Positions 8,730 through 18,857 of a stretch of 64,000 nt of DNA are shown here, piece after piece. Numbering within the stretch: the first letter of the stretch is position 1; each line of letters opens with the position of its first letter. The stretch is from NCBI RefSeq assembly GCF_000218235.1, contig NZ_GL945017.1, positions 994,040 to 1,058,039 on the forward strand, read 5' to 3'. This stretch comes from Hallella multisaccharivorax DSM 17128 (GTDB taxonomy: Bacteria > Bacteroidota > Bacteroidia > Bacteroidales > Bacteroidaceae). A program made the translations under genes and the position numbers. The notes under the pieces are model-generated. The model was not told the DNA's origin. It saw only the letters and a program-made list of their open reading frames with translations, and ran no database searches.

Positions 8730-9180
8730 TTATCCGAAGATCGTTGCAACTCTGAACAAGAAGAAAGGAAGATCCTGCACACCTCTTATCTGTGCTCTGA
8801 AGCCTTTCATCTTTGAGTTGAGAGACTCTGCAGAAGCATTGGTTGATCTGTTGTTGAAGTAGTTGAGAACTTCTTCCTCTTTGTACTTGATGGCATCCCT
8901 GGCAGCTTTGATTTCACGCAGGTTGGAGTCAGCGACTCGCTGATGCCACTCATGCAGTTTTATTCTTGCAGCCTCCTTTGTAAGGTTCTTGTCTCTGAAG
9001 ATGGCTCTCAAACTGCACACATGCCAGTATGCTTCCTTTATCTTCGGATGCATGTCGAACAGCAACTTGGCTCTTTTCCTTTGTTTCTCGCCCCATTTAT
9101 CACCGCTCTGCATAATTTCGAAAGGGAATAGCCAGTACCCTGTTTCAACAATGTCTTTTTGTCATGTCCTTTATAAACCT
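8730..9180 (-). pseudogene. C-terminal fragment of an ISL3-family transposase
   Basis: The open frame (8730-9113) ends with the ISL3 C-terminal block: VLNYFNNRSTNASAESLNSK followed by an ARG-like stretch and PFFLFRVATIFG. Upstream, matching residues (GHDKKTLLKQ, then GRYWLFPFE in another frame) extend it to about 9180, showing a frameshift near 9135. The N-terminal two thirds of the transposase, including most catalytic residues, are missing; an unrelated ORF begins there. The fragment adjoins the right end of the IS4-type element. Family knowledge: intact ISL3 transposases are about 400-430 residues. Confidence 0.72.
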
Positions 9181-9184
9181 TTGG

Positions 9185-10160
9185 CTCAGAGACATGCGCT
9201 CCAAGTAAGACCTTCAGTCGGATGGTCGCTTCTCTGTGATAGCACCCTCTTCCCTTGCCGAAACAATCAGACCAGATGGCAAGGCGACTCCCCAGTGTAA
9301 GTGCAGAGCCGGGGTTCTCCAATTTCCCATTAAGCTTTATATCTACTCCCCGGTAGATATATATGTCACCGTTTATGTTATCACCATGAACGACGAGCCT
9401 TCCTGTCAAAGCGTCATAATCACAGTCAACTGGTGTCCCGCCTATTCGGACAGCCATAGAGCGTGGCCTGTCCCCGTGGTCTGTATTTACGGTTGTCACT
9501 AAGTCCTGCCCATGCACTGCCTTCTCTGCCCCGGTAGTTCCGTCCTTCAGACTTATGCCGTCAAGGCTTTCTCCCTGGTCAGACAAAATGCCGGAGAGAA
9601 AGACGCTGGACCTTTTCTCGAAAGCTATTGAACGCCATCCCGTGGGGGTGAGCACTTTCAGCACGTTGTCGTTAGCATCATAATAGAGAGCCGACAACGT
9701 CTTGAGCCTTCTTGTTGATGGTGTTACTATCCGTTTGTTGAGTTTGAAGAAGGACATTGATGTCTTTTTCCTGCGCCCTGGGTGCCTCGTTCATCACTGG
9801 TACTGCAAAGGCAGATTTAGAGATTGCGATAGAGGGCATGAAGTTGACCCCCTGGTCGTCGATGTCCGATCCTACTTTCGTTATGCCATAGTATTTTCTG
9901 GCATCACCTTGTTCAGTTGGATGGAAGACTTGCAGCCATCCGATGTCCTTATAAACGGTACCGACGCCCATGGTGAGCCGTGCATCCTCTTTCTGGTTCC
10001 ATCCTTCGAAGATATGGCTGCCATGCTTGAAGTTTCCTGTCTCAGGACCGTTCCATCGTCCGTGGCCCCCACGGACAGACAACATGTCGGCCTCCAGCAC
10101 TCCACGGAAAAGACTATGATAGAGTAACTTGTCTTTCGTTAATTGACGAAATAGGGACAT
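9185..10160 (-). pseudogene. Unrecognised ORF split by a frameshift
   Basis: Two minus-strand frames overlap: ATG 10160 to about 9678 (160 codons), then a second frame from about 9757 to about 9185. Around 9690-9700 the first ends NKKAQDVVGSLL and the second continues SALYYDANDNVLKVL, which reads as one protein with a one- or two-base indel. The short YYDANDNVLKV-TPTGW stretch resembles the repeat style of phage tail and cell-surface proteins, but this is weak. There is no signal peptide and no catalytic motif I recognise. The 3' end runs into an ISL3 fragment, so the gene is also truncated. It lies downstream of the clan A hydrolase gene in PUL1. Function unknown. Confidence 0.4.
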
Positions 10161-10214
10161 TAAGTCTTAATGCCATCGTAACGCGGCCACGAAAAGATTA
10201 CAGTAAGACAGCTT

Positions 10215-11327
10215 TTATTTCCAATTCAGTTCCTTGATAAGTCTTATTTCTTCAGGATCAAATGGGGTCTTGTTCTGGCGGTAGATGTCGTGGAACCATA
10301 GCTCTGGTTCGTGACCATCTGGAATCGGTGTATCCCAGGCGAATATGGTATTTGTCTTGCCTGATAAGAATCCCCAGTTGATAGCCACAATCTTGTTGGC
10401 TTTGAGTAAAGGCATGACGGAAGAGAATAGACTACCGTTTCTACGTGCCATATATTCCGTGCAGACAAGCGGACGATTGAGAATACGCAGATATTTTATT
10501 TCCTCACTGTGCTTATAAGCTGGATCATAATTGTGGTAGGATATGACATCCGAATTCTCCAGTTGGAAAGCATTGAGGGGTGCAAAATCCATGCTGAGGT
10601 TCCAGATACCTGCCGTCAATGGTTGCGAGGGGTTGACAGAGCGTGCCCATTCGAAGACCTTGCGCAGCAGCGGCAGTGATGCTATTTTCTGATCGCTATT
10701 CCCCGGTTCGTTGTAAAGGTCCCACATCAGCACACGCTTATCGTTGCCGAAAGTCGTGAGGATATCCTTCACATATTTACTGAGATTCTTGTAGAGCGTT
10801 ACCGTGTCTTTGCGCAAACTCATTGACGGGTCGCGTACCCAGCCGGAGTTGTGGATGCCTGGCTTCGGTGCCGGTTGCTTGCCATAGCTAGACTCGGCAT
10901 TCCAGCAGTCATCGAAGAAGACGAAGAGCGGACGGATGCCATGACGGTCGCAGATGGTGAGGAAGTCATTCATGCGGTCTTTCAATCCCTGTGGGTCGTG
11001 TGCATAGACGACACTGCTGAGGAAGACGCGCATGGTCTTGAAGCCAAGTTCTTCTGCCCAACCTAGCTCCTTATCGATCTGAGGATGATCATAAGTGCCC
11101 TTGCTCCACATCTCTATCTGGTTGATAGCTGTGGCCGGAATATAGTCGCAGCCAGACATCCAAGGAAGTTGAGCATACCAGCCGTTAGCTTTCGCTTCCG
11201 TCCACCGGCTTGCTACGACTTCTTTCGCGTTCTTCTTAGCAATAACAGGCTGCACGCCTAAACATGCTAGCATCAAGAGAGCAAAGACCGTAATCTTTTC
11301 TTTTAAGCTATTTCCTAATGATATCAT
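10215..11327 (-). CDS. Cellulase-family (clan GH-A, GH5-like) glycoside hydrolase
   Basis: A 370-residue secreted protein with a signal peptide (about 1-30, ending VQPVIA) and a single TIM-barrel catalytic domain. The acid/base is probably E207 in MWDLYNEPGN and the nucleophile E291 in LVCTEYMAR, in the positions expected for clan GH-A retaining enzymes. Bacteroidota relatives are often named 1,4-beta-xylanase or cellulase-family hydrolase, but the true linkage cut is not predictable here. It follows the double GH43 gene in the same direction with a 161-bp gap, so it is part of PUL1. Confidence 0.78.
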   Translation of the reverse strand: MISLGNSLKEKITVFALLMLACLGVQPVIAKKNAKEVVASRWTEAKANGWYAQLPWMSGCDYIPATAINQIEMWSKGTYDHPQIDKELGWAEELGFKTMRVFLSSVVYAHDPQGLKDRMNDFLTICDRHGIRPLFVFFDDCWNAESSYGKQPAPKPGIHNSGWVRDPSMSLRKDTVTLYKNLSKYVKDILTTFGNDKRVLMWDLYNEPGNSDQKIASLPLLRKVFEWARSVNPSQPLTAGIWNLSMDFAPLNAFQLENSDVISYHNYDPAYKHSEEIKYLRILNRPLVCTEYMARRNGSLFSSVMPLLKANKIVAINWGFLSGKTNTIFAWDTPIPDGHEPELWFHDIYRQNKTPFDPEEIRLIKELNWK

Positions 11328-11488
11328 ACAATTTATGATTAGACAATGTTTAACTTTAATTTAAATATATAATTCAGAACAAGGAGAGATAGGTGTGTAA
11401 GCCTCATTCTTCCTTTCCCTAGTTTGCTGTTAGTAAGACTTTTTGTTTTTTGTAAATGTCTTCAACGTCTCGGTCATTGAGCTACGGG

Positions 11489-13369
11489 TCATTCGTCAGT
11501 TCTCAGATAACGGGCCGTTCCCTCAACAATCTTAAAGTCCTTCCCATCAAACTGCAACTGTACAATTGCCGTCTTACGTGGACTGACTTGCGAACTGTTG
11601 GCATGAGTATGGAACACATATTCCATCTTACCGTCTTTGTCGATGAAGAAATCACCGTGACCCGTTCCGTTCTCACCAATGAGCTTTCGTGTGATGATAG
11701 GCTCATCATGCTTGACAAAAGGACCAAGCGGATTATCTGCCGTAGCATAGCCAACTGCATAATCAGGACTGCGGAAATCGTTACAAGAATAGAACAGATA
11801 GTACGTCTTACCTTCTTTGACAACCGTAGGGCCTTCTGCTACGCCCCACTTGCCCTTGGATGTGTTCTCCCATCCATCGCCGTTGACACGGATAAGCTCT
11901 CGGGCGGTATTCTCCTTCACCGACTTTAAGTCTTTATTAAGTTCAGCAACAAAAATACGGTTGCCGTCCTGCAAGCGCACATGGTATAGATAAGCCTTAC
12001 CCTTGTCGAAGAACACGAACGGGTCAATCTCCTTCCTATTGGCAGGTAGTTGGGCTGGTTCCTTCTGCCGGAACGGACCCAACGGACTCTCGCTCTCGGC
12101 AATGGCAATCTGCTCGTTGGCGGTGTAAGCCATGAAGTATTTGTTCTTTACCTTAAACACCTGCGGAGCCCAAAAGCCTGCCGTTCCGAAAGCATCTCCA
12201 CGTTTCAGAGCCAGACCGTCGGATGCTCCGCACGGTCCCTCCCAGTGTTTCAGGTCTTTCGACTGATAGACGAGGAACCCATTAAGAGAAGATGTGCCGT
12301 AAAGGTAATAAGTGTCATTATCTCTGAAGACAGTAGGATCAGCTAATAGAATATTACCCACCGCGGGGCGTTCTGAGACTGTTGACGGGCGGTCCCCTGC
12401 AACGTGAGGCCAGCCGTCAATCCATTCCACTCTGTCCATCCATACCACGCGTCCGGCATCAGGGTCAGATCTTTTGTAGCCATGATAGATGATCCAGTCC
12501 TGTCCGAGGTCATCTGTAATGAACTCAGCATTGTGGCCAGGCCCGGCAACAATATCACTCCCATGAATCATCACTTCGTAATGGTTATCCATCAAGCTCT
12601 GTCCCTGCTTGTCCGCGTAAGGCCCAAAGAGATTCTTCGAACGGCCGTAAGTGACACGATACGTGCTCTTTGCTCCCTCGCAGCAGGTGCCTGCGGAACC
12701 GAAGAGATAATAAAAACCATCATGCTTGTGGATATATGTCCCTTCCATGAAGCTGCCGGCTATCTGCCGCGGCTTTTCACCAGCTTTTATCGATATGCCG
12801 TCTTCGGACAGCTCTATACCATAAATACCATGGAAACTCCCCCAGAACAGATACTTGTGCCCATTGTCTTCAATGTAGAACTCATCAATAGAGTTCTGAA
12901 CGCCTATCTGTTGACTTGTGAACATGCACCCATGATCCGTAAAGGGGCCTTCCGGTCTGGCAGCCGTGGCCACACCGATACCACAGGTCCACTCGCCGCC
13001 CCATTCCGACTTGGCGTAATAAAGCACATACTGACCATTGATACAGTTGATGTCGGGTGCCCAGATATTTCCCTTGGGGTTCCACTTCGGACGTGTCTCG
13101 TCCGTAAAAGCAGTGCCCACAAACGACCAGTCAACAAGGTTCTTCGACTTGTAAATAGGGGTGTTCCTGATATCCTCCGTAGCATAGAGGTACCAGCAAC
13201 CGTTCTGTGCCCGGATTACAGTGGGGTCGGGGAGACTGGTGTTGATAATGGGATTTTTGTAGGTCTTGTGCTCCGTGACTCCTGTAATAGGGGTCATAGA
13301 ACAAGCCGTGGCTGCACAAGACCCCACACTTAAAAGGACGGCAACAAATGTCTTAGAAAGAATATTCAT
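11489..13369 (-). CDS. Tandem double GH43 glycoside hydrolase, lipoprotein
   Basis: The 626-residue protein has a lipoprotein-type leader (MNILSKTFVAVLLSVGS, then ATACSM) and two complete GH43-type five-bladed propellers. The first (about 35-310) starts NPIINTSLPDPTVIRAQNG and the second (about 330-610) starts ILLADPTVFRDNDTYYLYG; both carry the DPTV aspartate of the family, and DEFYIEDN, DPFVFF and VAEGPTV are further active-site-like positions. GH43 enzymes cut alpha-L-arabinofuranosyl or beta-xylosyl bonds, so arabinan or arabinoxylan-like side chains are plausible. The longer GTG start (13405) overlaps susD; ATG 13369 gives the signal peptide directly. The gap to susD is 26 bp, so it is cotranscribed. 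Confidence 0.86.
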   Translation of the reverse strand: MNILSKTFVAVLLSVGSCAATACSMTPITGVTEHKTYKNPIINTSLPDPTVIRAQNGCWYLYATEDIRNTPIYKSKNLVDWSFVGTAFTDETRPKWNPKGNIWAPDINCINGQYVLYYAKSEWGGEWTCGIGVATAARPEGPFTDHGCMFTSQQIGVQNSIDEFYIEDNGHKYLFWGSFHGIYGIELSEDGISIKAGEKPRQIAGSFMEGTYIHKHDGFYYLFGSAGTCCEGAKSTYRVTYGRSKNLFGPYADKQGQSLMDNHYEVMIHGSDIVAGPGHNAEFITDDLGQDWIIYHGYKRSDPDAGRVVWMDRVEWIDGWPHVAGDRPSTVSERPAVGNILLADPTVFRDNDTYYLYGTSSLNGFLVYQSKDLKHWEGPCGASDGLALKRGDAFGTAGFWAPQVFKVKNKYFMAYTANEQIAIAESESPLGPFRQKEPAQLPANRKEIDPFVFFDKGKAYLYHVRLQDGNRIFVAELNKDLKSVKENTARELIRVNGDGWENTSKGKWGVAEGPTVVKEGKTYYLFYSCNDFRSPDYAVGYATADNPLGPFVKHDEPIITRKLIGENGTGHGDFFIDKDGKMEYVFHTHANSSQVSPRKTAIVQLQFDGKDFKIVEGTARYLRTDE

Positions 13370-13395
13370 CTTATCTGCCAATGATTTAAGACCAT

Positions 13396-15228
13396 TCAGT
13401 TCCACTTGTCATTTTGAGTCAGATTAGGGTTGCGTTCTATCTCCGACTGCGGCACAGCCCATTTCTCACAATAGTCACCAGGCCAGATGAGCGTGTAACG
13501 CTTGCTGCCCCATATCTCTGTCATACCATTGGCGCCATTAAGTGTATTGGTGGTTGCTGACCCGCGGTTTGTTCCAAACTTCTTGTCGGCCCAGGTTCCC
13601 CAGCGCAGCTCTTTGAAGTAAAGGCACATCTCGCCTGCGAACTCCCAGCCCCATTCGTCCCGGATACGTTTGCGCATGTTCTCCTTACCGGTCACTTTGG
13701 TGTATTCGTTACTGTTGAGCAGAGCAAGCCCCGGAATGCGGGCACGCACCTGATTAACGTATGTAATGGCCTCGTCAGTCTTTCCCTGCTCATTCAAAGC
13801 TTCTGCGAGGCTCAACAGTGCACCGGCATAGCGGAAGACAGGAATGTCTATATCACTGTCCCATATCGTTTTGCTCTCACGACCTTCAATGACGAACTTG
13901 CGCCACATGTAATAATATTTGTCGTTAGTATCGGTACGCAGGTCGAAAGGATAGGAGTTGTCTGAGCCGAAATAAGGCCAGCGCAGGTAGTAAGTATAGT
14001 TGTTTGCAGTACAGCCACCTACATAGCCGGAGTAAGGCAAGATAAAGTTGTATCCCATACGAGGATCACGGCCTTCATAAACTTTTTTTATTCGCGCCTC
14101 ATTGCCGTAAGGCAGATACTTATCCATGTCGGAGCCGTACTCCTTCATCTGTTCATAGCCTTTCTTGTAGTTGCTCTGCAAGTGATTGGTAGTCACCCCT
14201 AAGCTGTCGCGGAGGAAATAAACCGAGCGCCTTACCGGATCCATCTTTGAATATCCGGGAATGACATCGTCCATATCGAAAGGCTTACCATTGGCCCAAG
14301 TGTAACTGTCCACGAACTTCGGGTTCGGAATATAATTGTTCCAGGCATTGTCAACCGTCACACGGTTGCCATAGCACTGTGACAGCCAGTTGCCCAGTCC
14401 GGAATCGTCTGTGTACTGATATTGGAAGATGTATTCGTCGTTCTTCTCGTTTGCTGCTTTGAACATAGCCTTATAGTCAGGATAAAGGCTGTATCCCATC
14501 TTCGTGACAGCACGGAAATCAGATTCTGCCTTGCCATAGTCTTTCAGCCACAGATAGGCCTGCCCACGCAGATAATAGGCTGCCCCCTTTGTCACGCGAC
14601 CGTAATTGGCATCGCTTGTCGAATATTTATCAGGCAAGTTGGCACTATTGATAGCGGTCGTACAGTCTTCTATTACTTGCTTCCACACTTCTCCCTCAGA
14701 GCTGCGCGGCTTTGTAGCCTCACCGTAAGCCACGGGCTCAGTATAGACAGGTACGCCACGCCAGAACGCATTGGCACGTGCATAAGCCCAGGCACGCAGC
14801 ACACAACACTCAGCCTTGTCACGGTCTTTCTCGCTGTCGCTCATGTCAGGAACCTTATCTATGTTTTGGATAACATTGCTTGTACGGTAGATCTCCTCAT
14901 AGAAACATCTCCACCAGAACTCAAATATACCCGAGGACGATGTTGCCGTGCCTAATGCCAACGGGCAATCGTTGGAAGCCCAGTTGACGTCAAGGTCGCA
15001 AATCTCTGTATATTCGTCAAGGCCCTTGCCTTCATTGCCAATGAGCTCGTAGTAGAAACGTTCATAGGCTCCATTGACAACACTGTTGGCAAGGTTCTCT
15101 GTCTTCCAGACATTCTTGGTGCTCACGCGGTTTGTCGGAACCGTATCCAAGAAGTCAGATTGGCAACTGCTAAGGGTCAAGCCACCCAAAACAATTCCGC
15201 AAAATATAGTGAATTTATTGTTTTTCAT
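13396..15228 (-). CDS. SusD/RagB-family surface glycan-binding lipoprotein (PUL1)
   Basis: The 610-residue lipoprotein (leader GGLTLSSCQSDFLDT, lipid on the Cys) forms the lid over the adjacent SusC transporter and binds the glycan at the cell surface. SusD features include the N-terminal NVWKTEN region, TPR-like helices (LRGQAYLWLKDYGKAESDF) and the C-terminal RDEWGWEFAGEMCLYFKEL and YCEKWAVPQSEIERNPNL, typical of SusD C-termini. Start ATG 15228 is preferred over an in-frame GTG at 15240. It begins 20 bp after susC and ends 26 bp before the GH43 gene. At 610 residues it is in the upper part of the family range. Confidence 0.94.
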   Translation of the reverse strand: MKNNKFTIFCGIVLGGLTLSSCQSDFLDTVPTNRVSTKNVWKTENLANSVVNGAYERFYYELIGNEGKGLDEYTEICDLDVNWASNDCPLALGTATSSSGIFEFWWRCFYEEIYRTSNVIQNIDKVPDMSDSEKDRDKAECCVLRAWAYARANAFWRGVPVYTEPVAYGEATKPRSSEGEVWKQVIEDCTTAINSANLPDKYSTSDANYGRVTKGAAYYLRGQAYLWLKDYGKAESDFRAVTKMGYSLYPDYKAMFKAANEKNDEYIFQYQYTDDSGLGNWLSQCYGNRVTVDNAWNNYIPNPKFVDSYTWANGKPFDMDDVIPGYSKMDPVRRSVYFLRDSLGVTTNHLQSNYKKGYEQMKEYGSDMDKYLPYGNEARIKKVYEGRDPRMGYNFILPYSGYVGGCTANNYTYYLRWPYFGSDNSYPFDLRTDTNDKYYYMWRKFVIEGRESKTIWDSDIDIPVFRYAGALLSLAEALNEQGKTDEAITYVNQVRARIPGLALLNSNEYTKVTGKENMRKRIRDEWGWEFAGEMCLYFKELRWGTWADKKFGTNRGSATTNTLNGANGMTEIWGSKRYTLIWPGDYCEKWAVPQSEIERNPNLTQNDKWN

Positions 15229-15248
15229 CGTTTTTGCCACTTTAATAG

Positions 15249-18200
15249 TTAGAACGTAACATTTAGTCCGAAAGAAATCTGCCGCATGGTGGTATAGCCT
15301 GCACCTGCGCGCATTTCAGGATCCAGACCCGGGAAGCTTGTAATGGTCCATAAGTTCTCACCCGAGAAATAGACTCTGAGGTTCTCAACATAAATCTTCT
15401 TCATCCATTCTTTGGGGAAGGTATAACCGATGGTAAGATTACGGAGCTTGAGGAAGTTGCAGCTATAAAGGCGGAAATCGTTCTCCTGACTGTCTGTCTG
15501 GTCAGGGTTCTGTAGCGTCAAACGCGGGTTCTCCGATGTGAGATTAGTACGTGCATCCGTAGGATTCTCCGGATCATAGAAATAGTGATCATAGGCTACA
15601 TCTTTTGGGATCTCCAATCCGAAGACAACGCTGGAAGAGTTCTGACCTATCTCACGCCACCATGTAGCGAAGCCTGTAGCTCCGCCCCAGTTCATTGAGA
15701 AATCGATGCCGCGCCATTCTACATGTCCCTGGAGACCAAAGTAGAACTTAGGTGTATCGGATTTACCCATAAACGACTCATCATTGCTGCCACCGTAAAC
15801 GCCGTCGCCATTATGGTCTTCCATGATATAGTCGCCGTACCAGATACCGTTCTTGCCAATGCTCTGTTTGCCCATGAACTTATAGCCGGCGGCTACCATA
15901 GCCTTCAGCCATTTCATATCCTCTTCGGTGCGGATCATACCGTCCTTAGGTCCACCGTTAATGTTTACGCTGCCGTCGCTGTTGAAGTAAGAGCCGTTGC
16001 CATGATAGATGCGGCGGAGGTAGAACTCGTTGATCTGATGGCCTTCTACGATGCGCTGCCGGCCTCCCGATGAAACCTCACCGATGTTGTTGTAATAGCT
16101 TTCGTCTGAAGGATCATTAGGGTTGGTACCTTTACCATGAATCCACGCACCTTTGTATTTCTCAACTCTATTCTTGTTCCAAGTGCCGTTGACGGATACA
16201 CCATACGTGAACTCTCCAGCGCGGTCCTGCCAGCTCAAGGTCGCTTCAATACCTTTGTTGCTTACTTCGGCAAGGTTCATCTTCGGAGCCGTCTTGTCAC
16301 CATAAGTCAGACCGATGGAAGGACTGATGAGAATGCCCTCCGTATATTTGTCGTAATAATCAATCGTTCCGGTGAGACACTGGTTAAGCGTTGCAAAATC
16401 AAGACCGACATCGAACGTCTTTGTCTTTTCCCAAGTGACGTCAATATTCGGCAGCTGGTTAAGATAGAAGCGTGGGCTTTTCCTGCCACCCATCACCGTG
16501 TAGCCTGTCTCATACCATGACTGATAGGCGTAATTGTCTACGGAAGCATTACCGAGCTTACCATACGAAGCACGCAGCTTCAGATTGTCAAAGACACGAA
16601 GGAAAGAGTTTTTGGTAAATTGCTCCTCCGAGATACGCCATGCGGCGGAAGCTGACGGGAAGAAACCCCAACGCTTGCCCGGCGCAAAACGGGATGATCC
16701 ATCCTCACGGAAGTCCAGCTCCAAAAGGTAACGGCTGTCGTAGGCATAATTGGCACGGCCAAAATAGGAGCGGTATTTATATTCCGTATCGCTTCCGGCA
16801 ATGTTACGCATCTCCGTGGCACCGTCCATGGCGGTTATTGACATATCGAGCAAGCCACGCTTGGATGTATCCTCGCTGCCACTAAAATCGCGGCCTTCCT
16901 CAAATCCGACAAGTGCCGAGACATCATGCTTGCCAAAGGTATGACCCCAGTTGAGTGTCGATGTCCACTTCCAGTTGTTTGCCCAACTGTGGTAGAGATA
17001 AGTGTATTTCTGGTCAAGGCTGCTTGGAATGTTTACCTCCATCTTTCTGCTGAAACTGTAAGTGCCGGTATTGCCCTCAGTGTATTTATGCCGCTGATAG
17101 AAATATTCATAACCAAACAGAGACTTGAAAGTAAAGTCATGAAGAAACTTTACTTGGCCGTAAACCGTACTCAGCAAACGATTATGCTTATAATAGGAAG
17201 GTCCCTGTCCATTAATGTTCAGCAAGGGATTCCCTGTGGCTCCATCTTCCTCATTGGTCTCAATGCCACCATATTTGCCATCATAATAAGGATAGATGCC
17301 CGGCACTGACTTAAGGAAAGACCAAGCCGTAAGATTGCCTACATCGCTTCGGTCCTGATCGTCGTGGTAGCCCCACATGTGAGCGCCCACTTCCATCCAG
17401 TCGGTAATCTTCGAGATGATATTCAGGTTGATATTGTACTTCTTGAGCGCTGTATTGACAATCATTCCCGGATTGTCAAGATAGGTGAGGCCAATATTAT
17501 ATTTCGTGCGCTTCTCACTGCCGTTGATAGAGAGGCTGTGCTCATGCATCAATTTTGTCTGGTAGATCTCGTCATACCAGTCGGTATTAGGATACGCTAC
17601 ATAATTAGGATACCCACTTTCAGCTATTCCGTTAGGATCCTTTTCAGCGGCGCGCCAGGTGTCAATGGTCGACTGGGAATATTTCAGTCCCTGGCCCAGA
17701 TTAGTGCTGGCTTCATTGACAAACTCCATGTAGTCACCGTAATTGCTCACCCACCTGACAAGGCGTGAGGGAGAGTTGAACGAGAATTTGCCTGAATAGG
17801 TCACCTGTACCTTTCCGTCGGATCCTGTCTTTGTCGTCACAAGAATAACACCATTGGCACCCCTGTTTCCATAAATAGCGCACGAGGCGGCGTCCTTCAG
17901 CACGGAGATAGTAGCAATGTCATTCGGATTGACATCGGCAAGGCTCATTTCCATGCCATCGACCAAAACCAAGGGTGACGAGTCGTTGAGCGTTCCTGTT
18001 CCCCGAATGCTCACACCGAAGCCCTCTGAACCAGGTCGGCCGGAGCCTTGCATGACCGACACACCGGCGGAGAGTCCTTCTAAGGCCTGGGCGGTAGATG
18101 TGATAGGACGCGAAAGGGCTTCTTTGGAATAGTCTACAGAAGAGACAGATCCTGTGAGGTTCACTTTCTTCTGCGTTCCATAGCCCACTACAACAACCTC

Positions 18201-18773
18201 GTTGAGAAGTTTATTGTCTTCGGTGATGGTGACGTTGACAACATCTTTCTGTCCCACTCTCACGTTCTGCGTCTTAAAACCTACATAGGAGACGACAAGC
18301 TCCTCGCCGGGACTTGCATAGATAGAATAGTTGCCGTCGATGTCAGACACAGCCCCCGTGTCACTGCCTTTGACCTTCACACTTGCACCGATGATAGGCT
18401 CACCGCTAGCGTCGGTGATGCGGCCTCTGACGGTGCTGCGTCCGGCCTTGTTCACTGTGCTCTGGGGATGACCCTGGCTCTGCTTGCCTTTTGCAGAGAC
18501 AACAATGCTCTTACCCTGGATAGTGTAAGTGACATTCTGAGAGCCGAGAATCTGTTCGGCTGCCTGACGCACATCTTCCGCGTCCACGTTTACCCTTTGC
18601 GAGGTGTTGAGGTCGGAGCCTTTATAGACAAAGGAATAACCGGTTTGCTTTCTCAGTTCCGTCATGGCCTTGGCAACAGTGACGTTGCGAAGATGAAGCG
18701 AAACACCTTGTGCATAGATCCCTAAATTGCAAGACAGAATCAGTGCGACAAGAAAAGTCTTTTTCTTACTCAT
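15249..18773 (-). CDS. SusC/RagA-family TonB-dependent receptor with STN domain (PUL1)
   Basis: The 1174-residue outer-membrane receptor has a signal peptide (1-21), an STN domain (about 23-93), a carboxypeptidase-D-like repeat (about 113-200, VRGRITDASGEPIIGASVKV), the LNEVVVVGYGTQKK TonB-box region, a plug (about 210-330, with ISVLKDAASCAIYGNRGANG) and a 22-strand barrel ending QISFGLNVTF with the terminal Phe expected for outer-membrane proteins. It would import an oligosaccharide bound by the downstream SusD. The STN domain implies signalling through the FecR encoded 84 bp upstream. No sigma gene accompanies that FecR. Confidence 0.96.
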   Translation of the reverse strand: MSKKKTFLVALILSCNLGIYAQGVSLHLRNVTVAKAMTELRKQTGYSFVYKGSDLNTSQRVNVDAEDVRQAAEQILGSQNVTYTIQGKSIVVSAKGKQSQGHPQSTVNKAGRSTVRGRITDASGEPIIGASVKVKGSDTGAVSDIDGNYSIYASPGEELVVSYVGFKTQNVRVGQKDVVNVTITEDNKLLNEVVVVGYGTQKKVNLTGSVSSVDYSKEALSRPITSTAQALEGLSAGVSVMQGSGRPGSEGFGVSIRGTGTLNDSSPLVLVDGMEMSLADVNPNDIATISVLKDAASCAIYGNRGANGVILVTTKTGSDGKVQVTYSGKFSFNSPSRLVRWVSNYGDYMEFVNEASTNLGQGLKYSQSTIDTWRAAEKDPNGIAESGYPNYVAYPNTDWYDEIYQTKLMHEHSLSINGSEKRTKYNIGLTYLDNPGMIVNTALKKYNINLNIISKITDWMEVGAHMWGYHDDQDRSDVGNLTAWSFLKSVPGIYPYYDGKYGGIETNEEDGATGNPLLNINGQGPSYYKHNRLLSTVYGQVKFLHDFTFKSLFGYEYFYQRHKYTEGNTGTYSFSRKMEVNIPSSLDQKYTYLYHSWANNWKWTSTLNWGHTFGKHDVSALVGFEEGRDFSGSEDTSKRGLLDMSITAMDGATEMRNIAGSDTEYKYRSYFGRANYAYDSRYLLELDFREDGSSRFAPGKRWGFFPSASAAWRISEEQFTKNSFLRVFDNLKLRASYGKLGNASVDNYAYQSWYETGYTVMGGRKSPRFYLNQLPNIDVTWEKTKTFDVGLDFATLNQCLTGTIDYYDKYTEGILISPSIGLTYGDKTAPKMNLAEVSNKGIEATLSWQDRAGEFTYGVSVNGTWNKNRVEKYKGAWIHGKGTNPNDPSDESYYNNIGEVSSGGRQRIVEGHQINEFYLRRIYHGNGSYFNSDGSVNINGGPKDGMIRTEEDMKWLKAMVAAGYKFMGKQSIGKNGIWYGDYIMEDHNGDGVYGGSNDESFMGKSDTPKFYFGLQGHVEWRGIDFSMNWGGATGFATWWREIGQNSSSVVFGLEIPKDVAYDHYFYDPENPTDARTNLTSENPRLTLQNPDQTDSQENDFRLYSCNFLKLRNLTIGYTFPKEWMKKIYVENLRVYFSGENLWTITSFPGLDPEMRAGAGYTTMRQISFGLNVTF

Positions 18774-18857
18774 GATAGGAGGTATTAGTTTAGATTGGTT
18801 ATAAATTTATATATAGGCTCTGTTCCTATAACAGAGTTACTTTTGCAATGTGTAACA

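Noticed and set aside
12404..13333. A 309-codon frame opposite the GH43 gene
   Set aside because: Antisense shadow of the double GH43 reading frame.
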